From positions 62,001-126,000 of the forward strand of contig CAVPPJ010000053.1 of NCBI GenBank assembly GCA_963707065.1: a stretch of 64,000 nucleotides of DNA. Reading direction: 5' to 3'. Source of the DNA: Palsa-506 sp963707065. GTDB taxonomy: Bacteria > Actinomycetota > Actinomycetes > Streptosporangiales > Streptosporangiaceae. Shown here piece after piece: positions 55,001 through 62,284 of the stretch (position 1 is its first letter; every line of letters starts with the position of its first letter). The position numbers and the translations under genes are program-made. The notes under the pieces were generated by a model, which was not told where the DNA came from, did not search any database, and saw only the letters and a list, made by a program, of their open reading frames with translations.

Positions 55001-55792
55001 GGTCAGCAGCAGCTCGCGGCAGGGCGGCGCCCACAGGCCGTCGGGCGCGGTCTGCAGGCTGCGCTGGTCGGCGACCTTGAACGACCTGACCTCCTCGACC
55101 GTGTCGCCCCAGAACTCGACCCGGAGCGGATGCTCCTCAGCCGGCGGGAAGACATCGAGGATGCCGCCGCGAACGGCGATGTCGCCGCGCTTTTCCACCA
55201 GGTCGGTCCGGGCATAGCCGATGTCGACCAGCCGGACGACGACCTCGTCCAGGTCGGCCTCCTGGCCAGCCCGCAGCGTGACCGGCTCGGTGTTGCCGAG
55301 GCCGCCGACGATCGGCTGCAGCAGGCCACGGACCGGGGTAGTGACGATCGTCAGCGGCCCTGACCTCGGGTCGCTGTTGTCGTCCGGGCGGGCCAGCCGG
55401 CGGAGCACCGCGATCCGCTGCCCGGAGGTGTCCGAGCGCGGCGAGAGCCGCTCATGCGGCAGCGTCTCCCAGGGCGGGAAGTAGGCCGCGCTGGCCGCGG
55501 GCAGCAGCGAGTTCAGGGCCGCGGTCAGGTCCTCGGCCTCACGGGCCGTGGCGGTGACGGCGAGCACGAACCGGCCCGCGGCAGCAGAACCCGGGGCCGC
55601 GGCATCCGCGGCGGCGGCATCCGCGGTGGCGGACGCCGTCAGGGCGGCGGCGAGCAGCGGGCGGAGCGCGGGCGGGCCGATAAGATCGGCGCCCGTGTCG
55701 CCGGGTTGGCCGGTCTCGCCCCCTGCTGCTTCCAGCGCGGCCCGCAGCTGCGGATCGTCGGCGATAACGGTGAGAAGACCGGAGAGGCTCAT
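52070..55792 (-). CDS. mfd: Transcription-repair coupling factor
   Basis: A 1,240-residue translocase that removes stalled RNA polymerase and recruits UvrA. It has a UvrB-like N-terminal part (about residues 20-430, FPPWETLPHERLSPRSD), the polymerase-interaction domain (about 535-600, LTPGDYIVHEQHGVGRYLEM), a helicase core with Walker A CGDVGYGKTEIA (about 692) and DEEQ (about 797), SGLDIPNANTLLVDRAD, and the C-terminal TRCF domain (about 1060-1160). An in-frame extension upstream of ATG 55792 has no ribosome-binding site. Intact. Confidence 0.96.
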   Translation of the reverse strand: MSLSGLLTVIADDPQLRAALEAAGGETGQPGDTGADLIGPPALRPLLAAALTASATADAAAADAAAPGSAAAGRFVLAVTATAREAEDLTAALNSLLPAASAAYFPPWETLPHERLSPRSDTSGQRIAVLRRLARPDDNSDPRSGPLTIVTTPVRGLLQPIVGGLGNTEPVTLRAGQEADLDEVVVRLVDIGYARTDLVEKRGDIAVRGGILDVFPPAEEHPLRVEFWGDTVEEVRSFKVADQRSLQTAPDGLWAPPCRELLLTPVVRARAKALAAEHPGLADVLGKLADGITVEGMEAFAPVLAERMDLLLDYVPPGGCVLACDPERIRARAADLVRTSQEFLEASWVNAAAGGEVPIDLGAAVFQPIIRVRAAAAALGLPWWTIAPFQSENTAITSAATGPDSAADTAVAADETNRPSFSMEAMPAETYRGDTTRVLADVGQWLGQGWRVVLVTEGHGPAQRLAELLRGENFGARTGDLSGPPEPGIVYVTTGMIEYGFSWPSVRLAVLSENDMAGQRGGRRDLQRMPSRRRGGVDPLQLTPGDYIVHEQHGVGRYLEMTSRTVQGATREYLVIEYAPGKRGQPSDKLYLPTDQLDEVTRYVGGEAPSLHRLGGADWAKTKGRARKAVREIAAELIRLYSARTASPGYAFGPDTPWQRELEDAFPYTETPDQLAAINEIKRDMEKPVPMDRLICGDVGYGKTEIAVRAAFKAVQDGKQVAVLVPTTLLVQQHTATFGERYAPFPVKVKPLSRFQSDGEMTETISGLADGTIDVVIGTHRLLSPETRFKQLGLVIIDEEQRFGVEHKEYLKRLRTEVDVLSMSATPIPRTLEMGVAGIREMSTILTPPEERHPVLTFVGPYEEKQIGAAIRRELLRDGQVFFVHNRVASINKVAARLGELVPEARIAIAHGQMNEHLLEKIMVGFLDRSYDVLVSTTIVESGLDIPNANTLLVDRADAYGLSQLHQLRGRVGRGRERGYSYFLYPPEKPLSETAHERLATVAQHTELGAGMYVALKDLEIRGAGNLLGGEQSGHIAGVGFDLYVRMIGEAVSELRGDGPAERPEVRVELPVNAHIPHEYVPGERLRLEAYTRIAAVDSAEDLAAVRAEITDRFGPPPEPVLSLLAVARLRAHARHAGLTDITLQGNHVRFSPVTLPESREVRVQRLYPRTVLKPGVRTMLVPVPKAVPGGSHGRAVQGARSAQVTAIGARPLRDQELLTWCEELVEAVFSGLGPVAPDA

Positions 55793-56083
55793 TACGTCCT
55801 TGCGTAGGCAGCACGAAACGCCCGCGTCCGGCGCCCGGGCGGGCCGCAAGTGGCCCCTCGGGTCCGCCGGAGGCCGGAACGCGGGACCCTTCTAGTGTAA
55901 GCGCGCGGCGGACAGCCGGCGGCGGCACGCGCGGCGCCGGCGGCCCGGGCTCGCGGAACGCGGCGGGCTGGCGGCACCGCCCTGGCCTCGCGTTGTGTAC
56001 CCTCGGGTGGCTGACAGCTCCAGGCGATGCTGTGCGGTAACCCGGTGCGCCGCGGAGCGGGCGCCACCGCGACGGAGGATGAC
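55793..56083. other. Divergent gap between mfd and the sulfurylase-like/APS kinase gene
   Basis: About 290 bases with no gene. GTGTACCCTC near 55993 resembles a -10 region for the plus-strand gene. Confidence 0.35.
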
Positions 56084-57658
56084 GTGACTGCAGGGGCGCA
56101 TGCCGAGGCCGCTGCCGGGCTGGCCGGATGGCCGTCCTGGACCCTGGACGAGCTGCAGCTCGCGGACCTTGAGCTGCTGCTATCGGGCGCGTTCGCGCCG
56201 CTGAGCGGGTACCTGAGCGCGGCTGATGTCGCCTCGGTCGCCGCGGACGCCACGCTGGCCGACGGCACGCCGTGGCCGTTCCCGGTCACCCTCGAGGTGC
56301 CCGCCGGCGCGATCGCGCCGGACGCCGCTCGCGTCATGCTGCACGATCCGGAGGGCACCCCGCTGGCCGTGCTCGACGTCGCCGGGCGGACCCCGGTCCC
56401 CGGGCAGCCTGCCGGGAGTGACCTGGTCCGGCTGGACGGCAAGGTCACCGCGCACCGCGAGCCGGAGCACGGCCCGTTCCGGCGGCTGCGCCTGCGCCCG
56501 GCGGAGGTCAGGGCAAGGTTCGACGGCGGGCCGGTACTCGCCTGCGCCACCCGCGGGCCGCTGAACAGCCGCCAGATCGGGCAGCTGCGGCACCTGGCCG
56601 GGCAGCTCAAGGCCACCATCTTGCTGCTGCCGCTGATCGCGGGCCCTGCTGACGTGGTGGCCAGGCCGGAGGCGCTGATCCGGACCGTGCTGGCCGCGGC
56701 CGGCAGCCTGCCGGCCCGCACCCTGGTGGTGCCCGTCCCGCTGGCCCGGCGCGACGGCGGGCCGGCCCGCGAGCTGGCGGCCCGCGCGGTCGTCGCCGCT
56801 GCCTACGGAGCGACGCACCTGTTCGCTGACGGCGGCGATGGCGCTGGCCGCGCTGCCGCTGGCGGTGCTGCCGCTGGCGCCTCTGCGGGCACGGCGGTGG
56901 GCACGGTCATCCCGGTCGTCTCGGCGGGCGACTGGGCGTACGACCCGGCAGCGGACGTGTGGCGGCCGCTTTCGCTGATCGAGGCCGGCACCGAGCGGGC
57001 CGAGCTCGCGCCGGACGAGCTCGGGGACCTGCTGGATGCCGGGGCCGAGGTGCCCGCGTGGTTCACGCCGCCCGCCGTGGCGCGGGAACTTCGCTCCGCC
57101 CGGCCGCCGCGCGCGCACCGCGGCCTGGTGCTCTTCCTGACCGGCCTGTCCGGATCGGGCAAATCCACCATCGCCAGGGATCTCCGCGATGCCCTGGCTG
57201 AACGAGCCGATCGCCGGGTCTCCCTGCTCGACGGTGACCTGGTGCGGCAGATGCTGTCCGCGGGGCTGACGTTCTCCCGGGCCGACCGCGACCTCAATGT
57301 CCTGCGCATCGGCTATGTGGCAGCCGAGATCGCCCGGCACGGCGGCATCGCGATCTGCGCGCCGATCGCGCCCTATGCCGCGACCCGGGCACAGGTCCGC
57401 GAGATGGTCAGCGAGACGGGCGACTTCCTGCTCATCTACGTCGCCACGCCAGTCGAGGTATGCGAGGCCCGCGACCGGAAGGGCCTGTACGCCAAGGCAC
57501 GGGCCGGCCTCATCGACCATTTCACCGGAGTGTCCGACCCGTACGAGGAACCGGCCGATGCTGACCTGGTGATCGACACCTCGGCGCTGAGCCGGCCAGA
57601 GGCAACCGCCGCCGTGCTCGGCCTGCTCACGTCCGGAGGCTGGCTGTCCGCCAGCTAG
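56084..57658 (+). CDS. cysC: ATP-sulfurylase-like domain fused to APS kinase
   Basis: A 524-residue fusion. Residues about 1-340 follow the ATP sulfurylase fold (SGAFAPLSGYLSAADV, LNSRQIGQLRHL) but lack its catalytic HxxH and QxRNP motifs: ATRGPLNSRQI stands where ATRNPLHRAH is expected. Residues about 345-524 are a complete APS kinase, with P-loop LTGLSGSGKST, LDGDLVRQ, FSRADRDLNVLRIGYVA and the ARDRKGLYAKA lid. It makes PAPS from APS. The N-terminal part probably has a structural or allosteric role. GTG 56084 is five bases after GGAGG. Confidence 0.87.
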   Translation: MTAGAHAEAAAGLAGWPSWTLDELQLADLELLLSGAFAPLSGYLSAADVASVAADATLADGTPWPFPVTLEVPAGAIAPDAARVMLHDPEGTPLAVLDVAGRTPVPGQPAGSDLVRLDGKVTAHREPEHGPFRRLRLRPAEVRARFDGGPVLACATRGPLNSRQIGQLRHLAGQLKATILLLPLIAGPADVVARPEALIRTVLAAAGSLPARTLVVPVPLARRDGGPARELAARAVVAAAYGATHLFADGGDGAGRAAAGGAAAGASAGTAVGTVIPVVSAGDWAYDPAADVWRPLSLIEAGTERAELAPDELGDLLDAGAEVPAWFTPPAVARELRSARPPRAHRGLVLFLTGLSGSGKSTIARDLRDALAERADRRVSLLDGDLVRQMLSAGLTFSRADRDLNVLRIGYVAAEIARHGGIAICAPIAPYAATRAQVREMVSETGDFLLIYVATPVEVCEARDRKGLYAKARAGLIDHFTGVSDPYEEPADADLVIDTSALSRPEATAAVLGLLTSGGWLSAS

Positions 57659-57700
57659 CCGTAACGCGCTGAGACGGTCGCCGCAATCGCCCGCTGCCGG

Positions 57701-57940
57701 TCAGTCGTCCTCTGCCCGCGCGCCCTCATCGAGGCGCTCGCGGAAACCGCGGAACCGGGAGGTGAGCGCTCCGGACATCGCGTCCCGCTGCCGCGAGAGC
57801 ACGACGAAGCTGACGACACCGCTGATGAGCAGGGCGAGGGCGATGAGCAGCAGCCCGCGTGCTCCGGTGAGGTACAGCAGGCCCAGCGCGGCGAGGAACA
57901 GCAGGATCCGCGCGGAAGTGTAAGCAAGCGTGGGGCGCAT
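57701..57940 (-). CDS. DUF4229 small membrane protein
   Basis: A 79-residue protein typical of DUF4229. Two helices (ARILLFLAALGLLYLTGA and LLLIALALLISGVVSFVVL) are followed by a basic amphipathic C-terminus (RDAMSGALTSRFRGFRERLD). Its function is unknown. It begins 12 bases after the dehydratase stop and is probably cotranscribed. Confidence 0.85.
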   Translation of the reverse strand: MRPTLAYTSARILLFLAALGLLYLTGARGLLLIALALLISGVVSFVVLSRQRDAMSGALTSRFRGFRERLDEGARAEDD

Positions 57941-57952
57941 GACTTTCCCAGC

Positions 57953-58954
57953 CTATTCGCCGGGGGCCGCGCGCAGCGCACCGGGCTCGGCAACTGCCCC
58001 GAGGATGTCCGCAAGCAGCGCAGGCTCGACGTTGCCGCCGGAGAGCACCGCGACCCGGACCCGCGCGGCCGGCAACTCGTGACTGCGGAAGAGGCACGCG
58101 GCGACGGCAACCGCGCCTCCTGGCTCGGCCACCAGCCGTGCCTCCAGGGCAAGACGGCGCACCGCCGCGCGGATCTCGTCCTCGGAGACCGTTACCACGT
58201 CGTGCACGTAGCTCAGCATGTGCCGCAGCGGAAGCTCGCCGACCTGCTCCACCCGGAGCGCGTCGGCCATGGTGCGCTGGGTATCGGCGGACGGCCACGC
58301 CACCCGCTGCCGCTGACGCAGCGAGTCACGGGCATCGGCGGCGAGTTCCGGTTCCACGCCGATGACCTTGGTTGCCGGGCTCAGCGCCCTGATCGCCGCG
58401 GCAATGCCCGCGATCAGGCCGCCGCCGCTGACCGGGCACAAAACGAGATCCGCGTCCGGGCAATCAGCGGCGATCTCCAGGCCGACGGTTCCCTGCCCCG
58501 CGATCACCGTCCGGTCGTCGAACGGCGGGATGACCGTGTAGCCGTGCCGCGCGACCAGCTCGCCGGTCGCCGCGAGCCGCGCGGCCAGGCCCGGCTGCGA
58601 GATGACCACCTCCGCGCCGAACGCCCGGGTGGCAGCGATCTTGACCGCCGGCGCGTTGGCCGGGATAACGACGGTCGCCGGGACCTTGAGCAGCGCGGCC
58701 GCATAGGCAACGGCCTGCGCGTGATTGCCGCTGGAATGCGCCACGACTCCGCGGCGCCGCGCCTCGGCGGGCAGCGCGGAGATGGCCGTATAAGCGCCGC
58801 GCAGTTTGAACGAGCCGGTCGGCTGGAGCGATTCCGGCTTCAGCAGCAGCCGCGGCTTGATCCGGGGGAAGGGCACGAGGGGCGTCCGCAGCGCCACGCC
58901 GCTGAGGCCGGCCGCGGCCGCGCGGATCTCATTGATCGAAACGAGTTCCTGCAC
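57953..58954 (-). CDS. Threonine/serine dehydratase-like PLP enzyme
   Basis: A 333-residue fold-type II enzyme without an ACT domain. It has the PLP lysine in TGSFKLRGAY, HSSGNHAQAVAYAA and the phosphate loop CPVSGGGLIAGIAAA. A C-terminal SGGN motif (VLSGGNVEP) is present. The lack of an ACT domain suggests catabolic threonine/serine dehydratase or serine racemase-like activity, distinct from the paralogue at 26.5-27.8 kb. GTG 58954 has TAGGGT exactly six bases upstream (58961-58966, minus strand), suggesting a leaderless mRNA. Confidence 0.88.
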   Translation of the reverse strand: MQELVSINEIRAAAAGLSGVALRTPLVPFPRIKPRLLLKPESLQPTGSFKLRGAYTAISALPAEARRRGVVAHSSGNHAQAVAYAAALLKVPATVVIPANAPAVKIAATRAFGAEVVISQPGLAARLAATGELVARHGYTVIPPFDDRTVIAGQGTVGLEIAADCPDADLVLCPVSGGGLIAGIAAAIRALSPATKVIGVEPELAADARDSLRQRQRVAWPSADTQRTMADALRVEQVGELPLRHMLSYVHDVVTVSEDEIRAAVRRLALEARLVAEPGGAVAVAACLFRSHELPAARVRVAVLSGGNVEPALLADILGAVAEPGALRAAPGE

Positions 58955-59157
58955 GTCCCCACCCTAGGGGCCGTGCACCTAGCGCGCTGGCAGTGCGCGG
59001 GGCGCGGCCCGGGCCGTGCTGGCGCAGGGCGCGGCCCGGACCGTGCCGGAGCGGGGTACGGCTCTAGGCACGGCACTGCCGGCGCAGGGCACAGCCCGGG
59101 CACGGCCGGCGCGCCAGATCCAGGCGCCGGGCAATGTGGCGCCCGGAACATGTGCCA
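58955..59157. repeat. GC-rich imperfect repeats between dehydratase and bldC
   Basis: Variants of GCGCAGGGCGCGGCCCGG and GGCACGGC recur about four times between 58995 and 59110. No gene is supported. Confidence 0.5.
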
Positions 59158-59190
59158 TTCGGGAAAATTCCCAGATCAGATTTTCCGGAA
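59158..59190. promoter_or_regulatory. Dyad upstream of bldC
   Basis: TTCGGGAAAAT (59158-59168) and ATTTTCCGGAA (59180-59190) are inverted copies matching at 10 of 11 bases around an 11-base spacer, about 20 bases upstream of the -35 box. A regulator-binding site is the likely reading. Confidence 0.5.
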
Positions 59191-59210
59191 ACTAGGGAGA
59201 AAACCCATGT

Positions 59211-59239
59211 TTGTCGCAACACTTAGGACAAGCTAGAAC
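59211..59239 (+). promoter_or_regulatory. bldC promoter
   Basis: TTGTCG (59211-59216), a 17-base spacer and TAGAAC (59234-59239) form a near-consensus vegetative promoter 22 bases before ATG 59262. Confidence 0.55.
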
Positions 59240-59261
59240 AGTGATCGGGAAGGGTGGGGCA

Positions 59262-59471
59262 ATGGACGGCAACAGTGAGCGGCTGCTCACTCCGGGGGAG
59301 GTCGCGGCTCTGTTCCGGGTTGATCCAAAGACCGTCACCCGCTGGGCTGCCTCCGGGCGGATCAGCAGCATCCGGACTCCCGGCGGGCACCGCCGGTTCC
59401 GCGAATCAGAAGTCAGGGCACTGCTCGGGGCCGACGTCAGGCCGCCAGCGGAAGATCACTCAGTCCTGTAA
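59262..59471 (+). CDS. bldC: BldC-type MerR-like developmental regulator
   Basis: A 69-residue single winged-helix protein. LLTPGEVAALFRVDPKTVTR, WAASGRISSIRTPGGHRRFR and ESEVRALLG match BldC throughout, and the size is nearly identical to the Streptomyces protein. BldC binds direct repeats head to tail and delays development in filamentous actinomycetes. A longer frame to 59211 would overlap its promoter; ATG 59262 follows an AAGGGTGGGG ribosome-binding region. Confidence 0.93.
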   Translation: MDGNSERLLTPGEVAALFRVDPKTVTRWAASGRISSIRTPGGHRRFRESEVRALLGADVRPPAEDHSVL

Positions 59472-59580
59472 CGCCAGGTAACCGCGAAAGGCCCCGCATT
59501 TCGCCGGGAGAGCGCGCCAGCCCGGCCCGGGCGGCGCGGCTATCTCGGCCGGGCGGGCCTATCTCAACCCGGTGCATGTC

Positions 59581-59868
59581 TCAACTGGACCCGTGGCCAT
59601 CTCCGGTGCCTTGCCCGCGTCCGGGATGGCCGCCGCGGGCGAGAAAATCGAGGAACTGACGCCGGAGCGGCTCATCGCCCTCCTGCCACTGGCGGCGCTT
59701 CTCCGCCGCCTCCTCCTCAGTCAGCGCGCTGGCGGCGAACCGCGCGTAGTCCGCGTCGCCGGGGCCGATCTCCACGTACGCATCGGCCATCATCTGGCCG
59801 CCGTCGCTCATCGCGGACTCGGGGACCAGAAGATTGCCGTTGGGCAGCCGTATCACGAACATCGTCAC
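59581..59868 (-). CDS. Small protein downstream of the HEIGH metallopeptidase gene
   Basis: A 95-residue acidic protein of no family I recognise. It starts MTMFVIRLPNGNLLVPESAM, has an acidic middle (DAYVEIGPGDADY), a charged helix (LTEEEAAEKRRQWQEGDEPL) and a Gly/Arg/His-rich end. It begins five bases after the metallopeptidase stop, and its ribosome-binding site AAGGTGG overlaps that stop. The tight coupling suggests a partner, substrate or protective protein; this is inference. Confidence 0.72.
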   Translation of the reverse strand: MTMFVIRLPNGNLLVPESAMSDGGQMMADAYVEIGPGDADYARFAASALTEEEAAEKRRQWQEGDEPLRRQFLDFLARGGHPGRGQGTGDGHGSS

Positions 59869-59873
59869 CCACC

Positions 59874-60920
59874 TTAGATGCCGTAGCGCACATTGAAGTA
59901 AAGCATCACATTTAGCGCAGCCCTGGTGTCACCGCCGAGCATGTCCACCAGGGCGGGCCGCTGCCTCGACGCGATGGCCGCGAACGCGTCGGCGAAGAAC
60001 TCCCGGCGGCCCAGGATTCCTTGCTGCCGATGGAAGTCGCTGACCACATGCGGGGCGCACTGTTCGTAGAGCGCACGGAACTCGGCGGAGTCCGACTGCC
60101 ACTCCCCGCCCGATCCGTCGATGTCATCGAGGGCGTGGCCGATTTCATGGCACATCACGTCCGGGCTCGGTGACGGCCGTGAGCCTACGATGATCTTCCG
60201 CTCGCCGTAGGCTCCCGCGCACGCATCCCAGGTAGCCCGGCCGGAAGGCAGCGGGACGCCGCTCAGCCCGGACATGTCGTCCAGATCGGGGACGCCGCCG
60301 TCGCCCACGTAGATCGCATCAAGGCCCGCGGCCAGCTTCTCCTTGATCAGCTGCGGCAGCTCAGCGAGCCGGTCAATCGCGCGGACGACCTGCGGCGAAG
60401 GCACCGCGTCGGCCGCCCACTCGCGGCGGACTACCTCTTCGAGCCGGCCGCAATGCCGGCGTCCGGCCGCTGTCCGGTTGGTCTGCGCGACCTCATACCA
60501 CGGTCGCTGTGACGTAGCGTCACGGGCGGCTTTTCGCTGCTGCGCGACTGGAATCGCCTTTGCCCCGATAGCCGGCGGTGCCGTGCGGATCGCCGCCCTC
60601 GCGACCCCCCACCGGCGCGGTGCCGTGCGCCCAACGGCTGATCCGTCGCGGCGCGGCCGCGGCGCGGCAGCAGCCGCCCGGCCTGACGGCTGGCTGGCTT
60701 CGGGAACGGGGCGAGCCGGGCTAGACCTGCGGTGGCTGCCGGGGGCATGACTGCCGGGAGCACGGCTGGCCGGGGCGTGGCTGCCCGGCCCGGCCGGGGC
60801 TGTTGAGCTGGCCGGTCCTGACGGCCCGGCCGGTCCCGCCGCCGAGTCGGTCCGTGCCCGCGCGCCCGCCGGGCGCCAGCGCCACGCGCGGCGGATACGA
60901 TCAAGTAACCGCAGCCGCAT
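59874..60920 (-). CDS. Putative HEIGH-type zinc metallopeptidase with a long Pro/Ser-rich N-terminus
   Basis: A 348-residue protein. Residues 1-110 are Ala/Pro/Ser/Arg-rich (SHAPASRAPGSHAPGSH) without a clear signal peptide. The catalytic half has the zinc motif H258-E-I-G-H262 in MCHEIGHALDD and a third acidic ligand E307 in REFFADAFAAI. That pattern is seen in the anthrax-lethal-factor-like/Pro-Pro endopeptidase group. GLDAIYVGDGGVPDLDDMSG upstream may form the edge strand. The start is ATG 60920 after GGAGCAGGA. A toxin-like or cell-wall role is possible; no substrate can be named. Confidence 0.75.
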   Translation of the reverse strand: MRLRLLDRIRRAWRWRPAGARARTDSAAGPAGPSGPASSTAPAGPGSHAPASRAPGSHAPGSHRRSSPARPVPEASQPSGRAAAAAPRPRRDGSAVGRTAPRRWGVARAAIRTAPPAIGAKAIPVAQQRKAARDATSQRPWYEVAQTNRTAAGRRHCGRLEEVVRREWAADAVPSPQVVRAIDRLAELPQLIKEKLAAGLDAIYVGDGGVPDLDDMSGLSGVPLPSGRATWDACAGAYGERKIIVGSRPSPSPDVMCHEIGHALDDIDGSGGEWQSDSAEFRALYEQCAPHVVSDFHRQQGILGRREFFADAFAAIASRQRPALVDMLGGDTRAALNVMLYFNVRYGI

Positions 60921-60992
60921 GTCCTGCTCCCTGGATGGCGTCAGGTCGCCAGGCTATGCCGGATCCGTTGAATCGTCACCTCCTGTCACTGA

Positions 60993-61035
60993 CCGTAAGG
61001 TATTACGGCTAGTCCTGACAGGTCAGGATGACTAG
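60993..61035. promoter_or_regulatory. Two adjacent dyads between the metallopeptidase and PLDc_N genes
   Basis: CCGTAA-4-TTACGG (60993-61008) is followed at once by TCCTGAC-AG-GTCAGGA (61013-61028), the latter nested within CTAGT...ACTAG. They lie in a divergent gap and are probable operators. Confidence 0.5.
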
Positions 61036-61070
61036 TCCAGTTTTACCAGCAAGCCACCCACGGCAGCAGC

Positions 61071-61082
61071 TAGGCTGCGGCC
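61071..61082 (+). promoter_or_regulatory. -10 hexamer for a leaderless PLDc_N gene
   Basis: TAGGCT (61071-61076) ends six bases before ATG 61083. Confidence 0.4.
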
Positions 61083-61517
61083 ATGTTGCCACTTGGCGTG
61101 CTATTTGTCCTTTTCACGGCAGGCTTCTGGGCATACTGCTTGATCGACGCCATCATGACGCCGCAGGACGAGATACGCAGCCTCACGACGATGAAGTGGG
61201 CATTTCTGATCACTGTGCTGCCAGTCGTCGGCGCGATCGCGTGGCTACTCGCCGGACGGCCCGATCCGAGCTGGCGGACGCCGATGGTGCCGCCGCAGCA
61301 TCTGGCGGGCACCCCCCGGGTGGGACCGCAGGAAGCAATCAGGCGGCACCCGGCCGGGCGGACAACCGAACCAGGTTCCGAGGGACAGCACGCAGAAGTA
61401 CGGGGCTGCCCCGCCGCCGGCGGGTACCCGCCAATCGGGCCCGACGACGATCCGGAGTTCATCCGCGCGCTGGGGCGCTGGCTGCACGACGGTCGCGAGC
61501 CCGGCGACGACTACTGA
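61083..61517 (+). CDS. PLDc_N-domain membrane protein
   Basis: A 144-residue protein with two helices of the phospholipase-D-nuclease N-terminal domain family (GVLFVLFTAGFWAYCLIDAI and WAFLITVLPVVGAIAWLLAG). The GRPDPSW motif and a charged cytoplasmic tail containing DDDPEFIRALGRWL follow. No nuclease domain is present. The tail resembles that of actinobacterial PLDc_N proteins of unknown role. The -10-like hexamer and absence of a ribosome-binding site suggest leaderless translation. Confidence 0.82.
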   Translation: MLPLGVLFVLFTAGFWAYCLIDAIMTPQDEIRSLTTMKWAFLITVLPVVGAIAWLLAGRPDPSWRTPMVPPQHLAGTPRVGPQEAIRRHPAGRTTEPGSEGQHAEVRGCPAAGGYPPIGPDDDPEFIRALGRWLHDGREPGDDY

Positions 61518-61678
61518 CCAGCGGCTCTCACCAGCGATGCGGCTGGCCGGCGATAATTTCTTTGCCGGTCATCTGATAGTGGCTGACGCCATCTCGCCGA
61601 TGTAGCGGCTCCGCAACGAACTGGCTACGAACGCGCAAAGCTAGCTCCGTTGCGTCGATCATGTGCGATATGGGATGG

Positions 61679-62173
61679 ATGCGAGCAATCGCAATCGCCG
61701 CGAGCGGCTGCGTGCTCGTCGCGGCCTGCTCGTCGGCCGGACACTCGGCGGTCCCCGGACCGGTCCCGGCGTCGTCGTCGGGCAGCAGCGACGCGGTCCA
61801 GCAGTACCTCAATGCGGTCGATGCGCTCTGCGGTGGGCTGGAGCAGAAGATCATCGCGCTGAACGGCGGCCAGTTCGACATCCCGTTGAAGGACTTTCTC
61901 GCCCAGCTCCCCCAGCACACCAAGCTTGTCGACGACTTCGATCGCCAGCTCGCCGCGATCGTCGTGCCCCAGGCTGCGGCAGCCAAGGCGCGGGCGCTTG
62001 CCGCCTACATCGCATTCGCCAGCAAACTTGACGCGGCGCGACTGCGGGCCGCTCGGCAGGGTGCTGCCGCGTATCAGCGCGAGATCGCCGCCGAGCGGAA
62101 GTCCGCGGCAAGCGACCCGTCCATCGCCGCCCGGGACGCCGCCGGATTCAGCGAATCGTGCAACGCGCGCTGA
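61679..62173 (+). CDS. Lipoprotein of unknown function
   Basis: From ATG 61679 this is 164 residues; in-frame ATGs at 61661 and 61670 are alternatives. The signal peptide MRAIAIAASGCVLVAACSSA has the lipobox VAAC. The mature part is helical, with DAVQQYLNAVDALCGGLEQK, a second Cys near the C-terminus (SESCNAR) that may pair with it, and AAAYQREIAAERK. No family is recognised. Confidence 0.72.
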   Translation: MRAIAIAASGCVLVAACSSAGHSAVPGPVPASSSGSSDAVQQYLNAVDALCGGLEQKIIALNGGQFDIPLKDFLAQLPQHTKLVDDFDRQLAAIVVPQAAAAKARALAAYIAFASKLDAARLRAARQGAAAYQREIAAERKSAASDPSIAARDAAGFSESCNAR

Positions 62174-62284
62174 TCCGCGCGGACTTCACCGAGAACATGC
62201 GAAGCGACTGAACCCAGCTCGCTGGCACTGCGTACTCCCCAGGTACCGCGAGGATCAGGGGAACTCAGCCCGGGCCAGCTTCGG

